Assembly: GCA_035291605.1 (NCBI GenBank)
Contig: DATDRS010000344.1
Span: 1-26,928 of the forward strand
Source: DATDRS01 sp035291605
Lineage (GTDB): Bacteria; Chloroflexota; Anaerolineae; Anaerolineales; UBA6663
Direction of reading: 5' to 3'
DNA length: 26,928 bases
Position numbers and translations under genes: made by a program. Under the pieces are notes generated by a model. The model made no database searches. It was not told where the DNA came from and was given only the letters and a program-made list of their open reading frames with translations. Below, piece by piece: positions 12,969-19,804 of the stretch. Position 1 is the stretch's first letter. Each line of letters starts with the position of its first letter.

Positions 12969-13730
12969 ATAACTTCCTCCTCTAATCCCAAAATCAAACT
13001 CGTCCGCCAGCTTCAGTCCAAGCGTAGGGAACGCGAGGCCCGACAGTTGTTCGTCATAGAAGGCGTGCGCCTGGTGGAGGAGGTGATCCGGGCTGAGGCA
13101 AAGGCCGCGCTTGTGCTCCATACGACCGACCTGGACGCGCGGGCAAAGACAGCCGTTGACCACCTCGCCCGCCTAGGCGCGCAGATCGAAACGGTCTCGC
13201 CCTCCGTCATGGCCGCTGCTTCTGACACCGAGACGCCTCAAGGCCTCCTCGCCGTCGTTCCTTTTCTCAATTTCCAAATTCGTCATTTGTCATTTGTCAT
13301 TGTCCTCGACCGCCTCTCCGACCCCGGCAACCTCGGCGCGATCCTCCGCGCCGCCGACGCCGCCGGGGTGGACGCCGTGTTCCTCGCGCCCAGCACTGTG
13401 GATGCCTACAACCCTAAAGTCGTGCGCGCCGCGATGGGGGCGCACGTCCACCTGCCCATCATCGAAGCGGGTTGGGAGGAGCTGGCGAAACAGCTGACGG
13501 GGCTGGAAATCTGGCTGGCCGAGGCGCGCGAGGGCGAACCTTATGACCATGTTGACTGGCGCAGACCATGCGCGCTTATCATCGGTTCGGAGGCCGAAGG
13601 GCCGAGCGACGAAGCGCGCCGCTTCGCCCCAAAGCGTGTCCATATTCCCATGTCCGGCAAAGCCGAGTCGCTCAACGCCGCTGTTGCGACGGGGGTGTTT
13701 CTGTTCGAGGCGGCGCGGCAGAGGCGGTAG
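12966..13730 (+). CDS. SpoU/TrmH-family RNA 2'-O-methyltransferase
   Basis: A 254-residue SAM-dependent methyltransferase of the knotted SPOUT class, likely acting on rRNA (RlmB/TsnR-like). The N-terminal substrate-binding domain starts SSSNPKIKLVRQL. The catalytic domain has motif 1 DPGNLGAILRAADAAG (119-134; N122, R128), motif 2 LIIGSEAEG (204-212) and motif 3 IPMSGKAESLNAAVA (227-241), which form the knot and SAM site. The linker between domains (about residues 99-112, FLNFQIRHLSFVI) is encoded by six 7-bp repeat units, 42 nt in all, so the frame is kept. The ATG at 12966 lies at the end of another repeat array with no good ribosome binding site. The rRNA position modified is unknown. Confidence 0.87.
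   Translation: MITSSSNPKIKLVRQLQSKRREREARQLFVIEGVRLVEEVIRAEAKAALVLHTTDLDARAKTAVDHLARLGAQIETVSPSVMAAASDTETPQGLLAVVPFLNFQIRHLSFVIVLDRLSDPGNLGAILRAADAAGVDAVFLAPSTVDAYNPKVVRAAMGAHVHLPIIEAGWEELAKQLTGLEIWLAEAREGEPYDHVDWRRPCALIIGSEAEGPSDEARRFAPKRVHIPMSGKAESLNAAVATGVFLFEAARQRR
13263..13304 (+). repeat. 7-bp repeat array inside the methyltransferase gene
   Basis: Six units in phase: TTTCTCA, ATTTCCA, AATTCGT, CATTTGT, CATTTGT and CATTGTC. The AT-rich composition is unlike the surrounding GC-rich gene. Its length, 42 nt, is a multiple of both 7 and 3. Confidence 0.65.
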
Positions 13731-13762
13731 AGGACGATCTCCAATACCCAGCGCCTTTGTTG

Positions 13763-13768
13763 TATAAT
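13763..13768 (+). promoter_or_regulatory. Probable -10 box upstream of the M16 peptidase gene
   Basis: A perfect TATAAT at 13763-13768 lies in the 143-nt gap after the methyltransferase gene. No convincing -35 hexamer is seen at the right distance. A leader of about 100 nt would follow, pyrimidine-rich with a short CCCGTCCGGGCGGG-type hairpin near 13810-13830. Confidence 0.4.
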
Positions 13769-13873
13769 CACTTCAGTGGGATGACCTCATCGGTCCGTCC
13801 GTCTCCGCCTCCCGTCCGGGCGGGCCATTTTCCGCCTTTCGTTTTATCTCTCCATTCCATCCGTTGACCAGAA

Positions 13874-15346
13874 ATGAAAAAGCCCTCGCGCTTTAAGCCG
13901 CTCGCTGGTCTCTCGTCCCTCTTCCGCGCGCCCCAGCCGCATCTCAAGGAAGACGGCATGTTCAACCTGCGCCGCGCCGTGCTGCCCAACGGCCTGCGCG
14001 TGTGGGTCAAACCGCGCCCCGGAACAGGCACGGTATTTCTCGCCCTGCAAGTCCCGGTCGGTTCGCGGCATGAGACGGAGGAGAACAACGGCATCAGCCA
14101 CTTCCTCGAGCATATGCTCTTCACTGGCACCGAGAAGTGGGACGAGCGCGAGGTCATCGAAAGCGTGCGGCGGCGCGGCGGCGAGGTCAACGCACGCACT
14201 TCCGCCGAGGACACCGTGTTCTGGCTCAACCTCAAAGCCGACGACCTGGACTTCGGCCTCAACTGGCTGACACAGGTCGTGCTTCGCTCCACACTGCCGG
14301 AGGACAAATTCAAAAAGGAGCGGCAGATCATCATCGAGGAAAAGGGCGGCGACTATGGCTTCTTCGACGCCCTGGGGGACTGGATCGAAGACCACGGCTT
14401 CGGCTGGAACGTGTTCCGCGCGGTGCGCCGCCGCCTGTTCGCCCAGAGCACCATCCTCCTGCCCGTCATCGGCGACGACGCCTCGCTCCGGCGCATCGGC
14501 TACCGGCAGGTCATCGAGTTCTATCGCCGGCACTACGTGCCGAACAACATGACGCTGATCGTCGTCGGCGACGTGAAGCCGGATCAGGTGGAAGCCTGCG
14601 CCGTTCAGCACTTCGGCGCGTTCCCCACCGGGGAGCGGCCGCCCCGCCCGGCCACGCCTCCCCCGCCTCAGGGCGGTTTCAACGTCCGGTTGAGCGGGCC
14701 GAACATCAACGATCAAGGGCAGATCCTCCTCGGGGCCCCGCTGCCAGGGTTGAGCCACCCCGACCGCTGGGCGCTCTCCGTCCTCTCCGAAATCCTGCAC
14801 ACGCGCCTGACGAACGACATCCGCTTCAAACGCGGCCTCGTGTACGGCATTGACGTCTACCCGGCCATGTACACCGACGTGGGTTACTTCGTCGTCTACA
14901 CCACCGCCGACAGCAACAAGTTCGATGAGATTCTCGGGGAGGTGGAGGGCCGCCTGGCCGAGGCGATTGAGGGCAAGATCGACTCCGCCGCCGTGGCCGA
15001 AGCCAAGACCGCGCTGCGCGGGCGGCTGCTGCTGGGGATGGAGGGCAACTCGGAACTCGGGTGGTGGCTGACGGAGATGAGCCTGTTCGTCCCCGAAGGG
15101 ACGCCCGTGCCCGACCTATTTGCCGAGGTAGAAGCGGTGACGCCAGAGGACATGGCCCGTGTGGCCCGCGCTTACCTGGCCCCGGAGAAGCGTTACCAGG
15201 CCATCCACCGCCCCAGCGTCACGCCCGCCGCGCTCAAGCGCCCGATGCTCGTCGGGGCGGGGCTGGCGCTCACGGGCGTGGGCGCGTGGCTCCTCGCGCG
15301 CTCCCGCAAGCGAAAATCCATTGACAGGAGCGGTCCGGCAAGGTAA
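13874..15346 (+). CDS. M16-family zinc metallopeptidase with C-terminal membrane anchor
   Basis: A 490-residue processing-peptidase-like protein. The inverted zinc motif HFLEH is at residues 76-80 (H76, E79, H80), with the distal ligand E156 in IIIEE. The second M16 half has the substrate-contacting Arg/Tyr in RFKRGLVYG. Near the C-terminus a hydrophobic stretch, LVGAGLALTGVGAWLLA, is followed by RSRKRK, the layout of a tail anchor with a basic cytoplasmic end; this is unusual for M16 enzymes. The start could be the ATG at 13874 or that at 13958, which has AAGGA seven to eight bases upstream and opens directly into VLPNGLRVWVK. The first 28 residues are not conserved-looking. The 3' end of the gene contains the promoter of rpsU. 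The substrate is unknown. Confidence 0.85.
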   Translation: MKKPSRFKPLAGLSSLFRAPQPHLKEDGMFNLRRAVLPNGLRVWVKPRPGTGTVFLALQVPVGSRHETEENNGISHFLEHMLFTGTEKWDEREVIESVRRRGGEVNARTSAEDTVFWLNLKADDLDFGLNWLTQVVLRSTLPEDKFKKERQIIIEEKGGDYGFFDALGDWIEDHGFGWNVFRAVRRRLFAQSTILLPVIGDDASLRRIGYRQVIEFYRRHYVPNNMTLIVVGDVKPDQVEACAVQHFGAFPTGERPPRPATPPPPQGGFNVRLSGPNINDQGQILLGAPLPGLSHPDRWALSVLSEILHTRLTNDIRFKRGLVYGIDVYPAMYTDVGYFVVYTTADSNKFDEILGEVEGRLAEAIEGKIDSAAVAEAKTALRGRLLLGMEGNSELGWWLTEMSLFVPEGTPVPDLFAEVEAVTPEDMARVARAYLAPEKRYQAIHRPSVTPAALKRPMLVGAGLALTGVGAWLLARSRKRKSIDRSGPAR

Positions 15347-15349
15347 ACT
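15321..15349 (+). promoter_or_regulatory. Strong sigma-70-type promoter of rpsU
   Basis: TTGACA at 15321-15326 (consensus) and TAAACT at 15344-15349 are spaced by 17 bases. The promoter lies within the last codons of the M16 gene. The leader of about 70 nt contains CTCTCA...TGAGAG, a possible outer stem, before the ribosome binding site. Confidence 0.75.
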
Positions 15350-15426
15350 TCCGCCCGGCTCTCAGGCAAGTCAGAAACCCGGACGCGATTGGCGTGAGAG
15401 ACTTCTCGGCAAGGAGGTGATACCTG

Positions 15427-15627
15427 ATGACTTCCGTGACACTGCGGCCCAATGAGACGCAGGAGCAACTGCTTAAGCGCTTCAAGAAAAAGGTCATGCG
15501 CAGCGGCATCCTGACGCAGCTGCGCAACAAGCGCTGGTTCGTCTCGAAGAGCGAGATCCGCCGCATCGAGAAGAAGAAGGCCATTCGCCGCATCAACAAG
15601 AGAAAGCGCCGCGATAACGAAGAGTGA
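15427..15627 (+). CDS. rpsU: 30S ribosomal protein S21
   Basis: Small basic protein of the 30S platform, 66 residues, the usual length. TSVTLRPNETQEQLLKRFKK and the lysine/arginine-rich tail (SEIRRIEKKKAIRRINKRKR) identify it. The ribosome binding site AAGGAGGTGA at 15411-15420 is a full match to the 16S 3' end, with six bases to the ATG. It has its own promoter and terminator, so it is expressed as a single gene, not with dnaG and rpoD as in Proteobacteria. Confidence 0.95.
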   Translation: MTSVTLRPNETQEQLLKRFKKKVMRSGILTQLRNKRWFVSKSEIRRIEKKKAIRRINKRKRRDNEE

Positions 15628-15637
15628 AAATCGCCGA

Positions 15638-15666
15638 CCCGGAGCATGCTCCGGGCCGGTTTGTTT
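15638..15666 (+). terminator. Intrinsic terminator of rpsU
   Basis: The perfect palindrome CCCGGAGCATGCTCCGGG at 15638-15655 is followed by CCGG and TTTGTTT. It lies 10 nt after the stop codon. Confidence 0.75.
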
Positions 15667-15786
15667 CCTGCGCCCCGATCTAATTTGTCGGATGATTGTT
15701 TATCTTTCCCGTTGCTCTGCGCCCTCGCGGACGCCCACGAAGCCGCAGGCTTTGAGCGTTGCATGTGGTCGCCCGTTAATTGCCTA

Positions 15787-15815
15787 TTTACTTCGCAAGG
15801 GAGTTGCCTTACAAT
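15787..15815 (+). promoter_or_regulatory. Possible promoter upstream of the small exported ORF
   Basis: TTTACT at 15787-15792 and TACAAT at 15810-15815 are spaced by 17 bases. The stretch 15667-15893 otherwise holds no gene that I can support and no riboswitch that I recognise. Confidence 0.4.
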
Positions 15816-15893
15816 CTTCAGCAGTTTTTAGGGTAGCCGAGCGCGCAGGAATGCGCCCTCGTGTAGTACAGGACAGCGGCAGGGAGACGGGGT

Positions 15894-16187
15894 ATGTCGC
15901 TCAAAAAGCTTGGGAGCCAGTCGGCACGCCGTGTGCTGAACGTGCTGGCGTGTGTCTCTTTACTCGCCAGCGCGCTGCCAACTCTTTCGGATAATTCACT
16001 CCTCAGCGCCATCGCGCCGTTCGTTGACCAACAGGCGCTCTCCTCCTCCCCGTCCCTTGCTGAAATAAATAGCTCCCCCAAGCCAGGACACGCCCAATCC
16101 GCGGTAACAGCTCCGTTGATGAAGCGCCCGAAGTTAGGGCGCAGCAGCGATGCGTTGAGCGCGCATTGGTCAATGCGCGCGCCTTAA
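15894..16187 (+). pseudogene. Short exported-protein ORF, probably the remnant of a larger gene
   Basis: The 97-residue frame begins with a basic stretch (SLKKLGSQSARR) and a hydrophobic core (VLNVLACVSLLASALPT), a plausible signal peptide. GGGAG precedes the ATG at 15894 by 8 nt. After about residue 45 the sequence loses any domain-like character and codon bias weakens, and the frame ends in a perfect 10-bp hairpin. This looks like the front of a large secreted protein whose body has been lost, but a real small exported protein cannot be excluded. No homologue is recognised. The following secreted repeat protein is in another frame and has its own signal peptide, so the two are not one broken gene. 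Confidence 0.4.
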
Positions 16188-16218
16188 GCGGCCTGCTTTC
16201 TCAAGGAAAGCGAGCCGC
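16159..16218 (+). repeat. Two consecutive hairpins before the secreted repeat protein
   Basis: GCGCGCATTG (16159-16168) and CAATGCGCGC (16171-16180) are perfect inverted copies. Next, GCGGC-CT-GCTTTC pairs with GAAAGC-GA-GCCGC (16188-16218). Neither has a T-run, so they are not typical terminators. Confidence 0.5.
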
Positions 16219-16262
16219 GGAGGCAGATTTTCAGATATCGACAAAGAAGGATGCATTCTCAA

Positions 16263-19200
16263 ATGAAGACTCGGCCGTTCATCGCCTCAGTCGTCCTGGC
16301 AAATCGCGCGATACTGGCTCTATTGTTGTTGCTCACGCCTGTCTCCGGCGCGTCGGCGCATCCGGCCGGGTCTGGCCCCGGCGCGCGAGACTATCCGCCC
16401 TCCGTGACCGCCGATTCGCAGGACGCGCCTCAACTCATCCTCCGCGGGCAGGTGCTCAACGGACGTTCGGGCCTGCGCGTCCAGGTCGCCCTGCCGGACG
16501 GTGGGCCAGTTGTCGAAGAAACCTACGTTGGCCCCGACGGCGGGTACAGCTTCCCCTCGCTCCCCGCCGGGCATTATGAACTGCGCGTGGTGGACGAGGC
16601 GGGCGCGCCGCTGGCGCTGGAGCCAAATACCTGGGTCGAGATCACGCCGGAGCAGGCCGGGACGCCGGTCGAGTACATCCTGCCCCTGGTTGCGCCGGCA
16701 TCGCCTAGCGAAAGCGTCCCCGCTGAGGCGTCGCCAGAGCCGGTTAGCGCGGAACCAACCGAGGCGCTGCTGGAACCAGCCAGCACGGAACAATCTGAGC
16801 CGACCGCAGTGATACAAGCGAATGGATACATCACCGGCGTGGTGACTGCGGCGGACACCTCATTGCCGCTGTCATCCATCCAGGTTGGAGCCTATGACAA
16901 TTCAGGCGACTGGATGGATACAGACTACACGAGCGGCACCGGCTCGTATAGCCTCACGGTTCCGGCGGGCGCCTACAAGGTAGAATTTGTGGATGGGTAC
17001 GGCCCTTATGCGCCTGAGTGGTACAACAATCAGCCCAACTACACAAGCGCAAACGATGTGGCCGCGAGCGCCGGGAGCGTCACCCCGAATATCGGCGCGA
17101 TTTTGGAAGTTGGGGGCCAGATCACTGGGCAGGTCACCGCTGCCGGTACAGGCCTGCCCATATCAGGCGCCTCCGTTTACGCCTATACCAGCACCACGAG
17201 CTCGGATTACGTAGCCTATGATTCCACGAATGCATCCGGGATATACGAGATCAAGGCCCTTCAATCAGGCAGTTACTACATTCGCTTCGACCCTCCCTCG
17301 TGGCAGGATTATCTCGAAGAATACTATGACGACAAGCCGAGCCTCGCCTCTGCCAACCTGGTGAACGTGACGCTGGGAGGCGTGACGAGCGGGATCAATG
17401 CCGCGCTGGCGCGGGGCGGCAAGATCACCGGGCAGGTTACCGTGGCTGGGGCAGGGACGCCTTTATCTAATGTTTACGTCTACGCTTACACCAGCACCAC
17501 GAGTTCGAGTTGGAACTACGTGGCATATGACTCTACTGACGTGACCGGCGTGTACACCATCACCAGCCTGATGACTGGCAACTACTACCTCCGGTTCGAT
17601 CCGCCAGGGTCAGACTACTTTGAGGAATACTATAACGACAAGTCGAACCTCGCGAGCGCCGATCCGGTGAGTGTGACGTTGGGGAACGTGACGAGTGGGA
17701 TCAATGCGGCATTGGCGCGGGGCGGCAAAATCACTGGGCAGGTCACTGCTGTTGGCACAGGCCTGCCGCTGCAAAATGTGACAGTACGCGCGTATACCAG
17801 CACGGCCAGCGCATCTTGGAACGATGTAGCCTATGACTCCACTGATGCGACCGGCGTCTATACGATCACAGACTTGACGACGGGCAACTACTATCTCTGG
17901 TTTGATCCGCCCGGGTCAGATTACTTTGAGGAATACTATAACGACAAGCCGAACCTCGCGTCTGCCGATTCAGTGAGCGTGACGCTGGGGGGCGTGACGA
18001 GCGGGATCAACGCCGCGTTGACCCTCGGCGGCAAGATCACCGGGCAGGTCACCGCCGCCGACACAAATTTGCCGCTCGACGCTGTGGCCGTCACGGCCTA
18101 CAATAGTTATGGCAACTCTGTGGGTACCGATTATACCGATGCGACAGGCGTGTACACCCTCACCAGCCTGGCCACGGGTAACTATCGCCTGGAGTTTAGA
18201 CCGTCGAGCTCGGGCGCAGCCAGCGACTATCTCGCGGAGTTCTATAACAATAAGGCGAATATTGACACTGCCGATCCGGTCATCGTGACAGTCGCTCAGG
18301 TCGTGAGCGGCATCAATGCCTCCCTCGCCCGCGGCGGCAAGATCACGGGCCTGGTCACGGCCAACGATTCGGGGCTGCCTCTGAAAGACGTGCAGGTTAC
18401 GGTTTACGACTGCAATAATTTCGCCGTCGGGTCGGCCACGACGAATGCGAGCGGCCTCTACACCGTCACCGCGCTGGCGACCGGCAGTTACTGGGTCGGA
18501 TTCAACCCGCTGAGTTATGGGGCCGCGAGCGCCTACCTCCCCGAATACTACAACGACAAGTCTAGCCTGGCGACAGCCGATGCTGTTAACGTGACTGTCC
18601 CTGGCGTGACGAGCGGCATCAATGCCGGGTTGGAACGGGGAGGCCAGATCGCCGGGCGAGTGACGGCGGCTGACACGAACCTGCCGCTCGACGATGTGTC
18701 CATTGACGTTTACAACAGCAATGGTAGTTACGTGGGCTTCGCTTCTACCGACGCTGTGGGCGTCTATACGACGACGGCCCTGGTGAGCGGCGGCTACCGG
18801 CTGGAGTTCGACCCATACAGCTCGTCCGCCGATTACATCGTCGAGTATTACAACGATAAACCCGATCTGAATACAGCCGATGCGATTAACGTGACGGCGC
18901 CAAATGTGGTCGGCGGAATTGACGCGGCGCTGGCGCGCGGGGGCCAGATCACGGGTCAGGTCACGGCCGGCGACACCAACGCCCCGCTGCACTATGTGTT
19001 CATAGACGCCTATATCAACACTGGCGCCTCATGGCGCTACATTACGTCGGCTTCCACCGATGCGTCGGGCAACTATACGCTCAAAGGCTTAAAGACGGGC
19101 AGCTACTATCTTCTGTTCGATCCGTATTCTGGAGCGTCCGCCGATTACATCTCAGAATACTACAACGACAAAGCGAGCCTGGCGGCGGCCGATGCGGTGA

Positions 19201-19628
19201 ACGTGACCGCGCCCGGCGCGACGAGCGGCATTAACGCCGTGCTGGCGCGCGGCGGGAAGATCACCGGGCGTGTCACCTCCGAGGAAACGGGGACGCCGCT
19301 TGAAGATGTATATGTCCGAGCCTACAACACGCCTGGCTCATGGGTGGCCTCTGACTTTACCGACGAAATGGGGAACTATACGCTTTCGGGTCTGCCGTCC
19401 GGCGATTATCGCGTACGCTTCTCCTACACAACAAGCCGCGTTGATGGTTGCTCGGTCATCTATGACTCGGTCAGCGAGTATTACAATGACAAGCCCAGCT
19501 ACGACCTGGCCGACGTGATCGCCGTGACCGCTCCTGGCACAGTCAGCGGGATTGACGCCGCGCTGAAAGTGCCGGGACCGGTGCTGCCCCTCAATAACAA
19601 ACTCTATCTGCCGCTGATCCAGCGCTGA
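16263..19628 (+). CDS. Secreted protein with nine carboxypeptidase-regulatory-like repeats
   Basis: An 1121-residue exported protein. Residues 1-32 are a signal peptide (hydrophobic IASVVLANRAILALLLLLTP, likely cleavage after ASA). A first beta-sandwich-like domain (RGQVLNG...YILPLVAP) leads into a Pro/Glu/Ser-rich linker (about 145-180). Nine repeats of 96-105 residues follow, each built as GG(K/Q)ITGQVTA, a plug of TDATGVYTLTSL and G.Y.L.F, then EYYNDKPSLA.AD.V and TSGINAALARGG. This is the carboxypeptidase-regulatory/Cna-B-like sandwich. The protein ends in NNKLYLPLIQR, a C-terminal pattern that I recall from many Chloroflexi secreted proteins. No enzymatic domain is present, so an adhesive, surface-layer or matrix role is likely. 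The ATG at 16263 is preferred, as the ribosome binding site AAGAAGG (16244-16250) directly abuts the earlier ATG at 16251. Repeats 3 and 4 are most alike. Confidence 0.85.
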   Translation: MKTRPFIASVVLANRAILALLLLLTPVSGASAHPAGSGPGARDYPPSVTADSQDAPQLILRGQVLNGRSGLRVQVALPDGGPVVEETYVGPDGGYSFPSLPAGHYELRVVDEAGAPLALEPNTWVEITPEQAGTPVEYILPLVAPASPSESVPAEASPEPVSAEPTEALLEPASTEQSEPTAVIQANGYITGVVTAADTSLPLSSIQVGAYDNSGDWMDTDYTSGTGSYSLTVPAGAYKVEFVDGYGPYAPEWYNNQPNYTSANDVAASAGSVTPNIGAILEVGGQITGQVTAAGTGLPISGASVYAYTSTTSSDYVAYDSTNASGIYEIKALQSGSYYIRFDPPSWQDYLEEYYDDKPSLASANLVNVTLGGVTSGINAALARGGKITGQVTVAGAGTPLSNVYVYAYTSTTSSSWNYVAYDSTDVTGVYTITSLMTGNYYLRFDPPGSDYFEEYYNDKSNLASADPVSVTLGNVTSGINAALARGGKITGQVTAVGTGLPLQNVTVRAYTSTASASWNDVAYDSTDATGVYTITDLTTGNYYLWFDPPGSDYFEEYYNDKPNLASADSVSVTLGGVTSGINAALTLGGKITGQVTAADTNLPLDAVAVTAYNSYGNSVGTDYTDATGVYTLTSLATGNYRLEFRPSSSGAASDYLAEFYNNKANIDTADPVIVTVAQVVSGINASLARGGKITGLVTANDSGLPLKDVQVTVYDCNNFAVGSATTNASGLYTVTALATGSYWVGFNPLSYGAASAYLPEYYNDKSSLATADAVNVTVPGVTSGINAGLERGGQIAGRVTAADTNLPLDDVSIDVYNSNGSYVGFASTDAVGVYTTTALVSGGYRLEFDPYSSSADYIVEYYNDKPDLNTADAINVTAPNVVGGIDAALARGGQITGQVTAGDTNAPLHYVFIDAYINTGASWRYITSASTDASGNYTLKGLKTGSYYLLFDPYSGASADYISEYYNDKASLAAADAVNVTAPGATSGINAVLARGGKITGRVTSEETGTPLEDVYVRAYNTPGSWVASDFTDEMGNYTLSGLPSGDYRVRFSYTTSRVDGCSVIYDSVSEYYNDKPSYDLADVIAVTAPGTVSGIDAALKVPGPVLPLNNKLYLPLIQR
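16824..19565 (+). repeat. Nine tandem coding repeats of about 306 bp
   Basis: Units begin at about 16824, 17112, 17415, 17721, 18027, 18333, 18639, 18939 and 19251, at the codons for GG(K/Q)ITG. Spacings are 288, 303, 306, 306, 306, 306, 300 and 312 bp. The boundary segment around GGC-GGC-AAG-ATC-ACC-GGG is the best conserved at DNA level, which would favour unequal recombination. Confidence 0.85.
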
Positions 19629-19642
19629 TCATCGGCGCGTGG

Positions 19643-19686
19643 TGAACAGGCTGCCACCTTCGAATGGGGGCAGCCTGTTCATTTTT
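19643..19686 (+). terminator. Intrinsic terminator after the secreted repeat protein
   Basis: TGAACAGGCTGCC (19643-19655) pairs perfectly over 13 bp with GGCAGCCTGTTCA (19669-19681), followed by TTTTT. It lies 14 nt after the stop codon. Confidence 0.85.
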
Positions 19687-19728
19687 ACCGTGAGGCAGGC
19701 GCGGGAAAGGGCAGGGTGGGATAGAAGT

Positions 19729-19757
19729 TTGACGCCAATCCTCCGCCCCGTTAAAAT
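19729..19757 (+). promoter_or_regulatory. Sigma-70-type promoter of the subtilisin-fusion gene
   Basis: TTGACG at 19729-19734 and TAAAAT at 19752-19757 are spaced by 17 bases. The leader of about 40 nt holds a small hairpin, GGCTCAA/TTGAGCC, at 19772-19789. Confidence 0.7.
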
Positions 19758-19804
19758 CACGCCCTAAGCCCGGCTCAAATAATTGAGCCACCCTTGAGAG
19801 CCAC

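Noticed and set aside
15667..15893. Riboswitch (c-di-GMP type, from a GGTAGCCG near 15833)
   Set aside because: Only one short element resembles the consensus. The conserved 5' half and pairing partners are missing.
16166..16579. ORF of 137 codons overlapping the start of the secreted repeat protein
   Set aside because: It reads out of frame across the signal peptide of the large protein and its translation is Arg/Pro-rich with no domain features.
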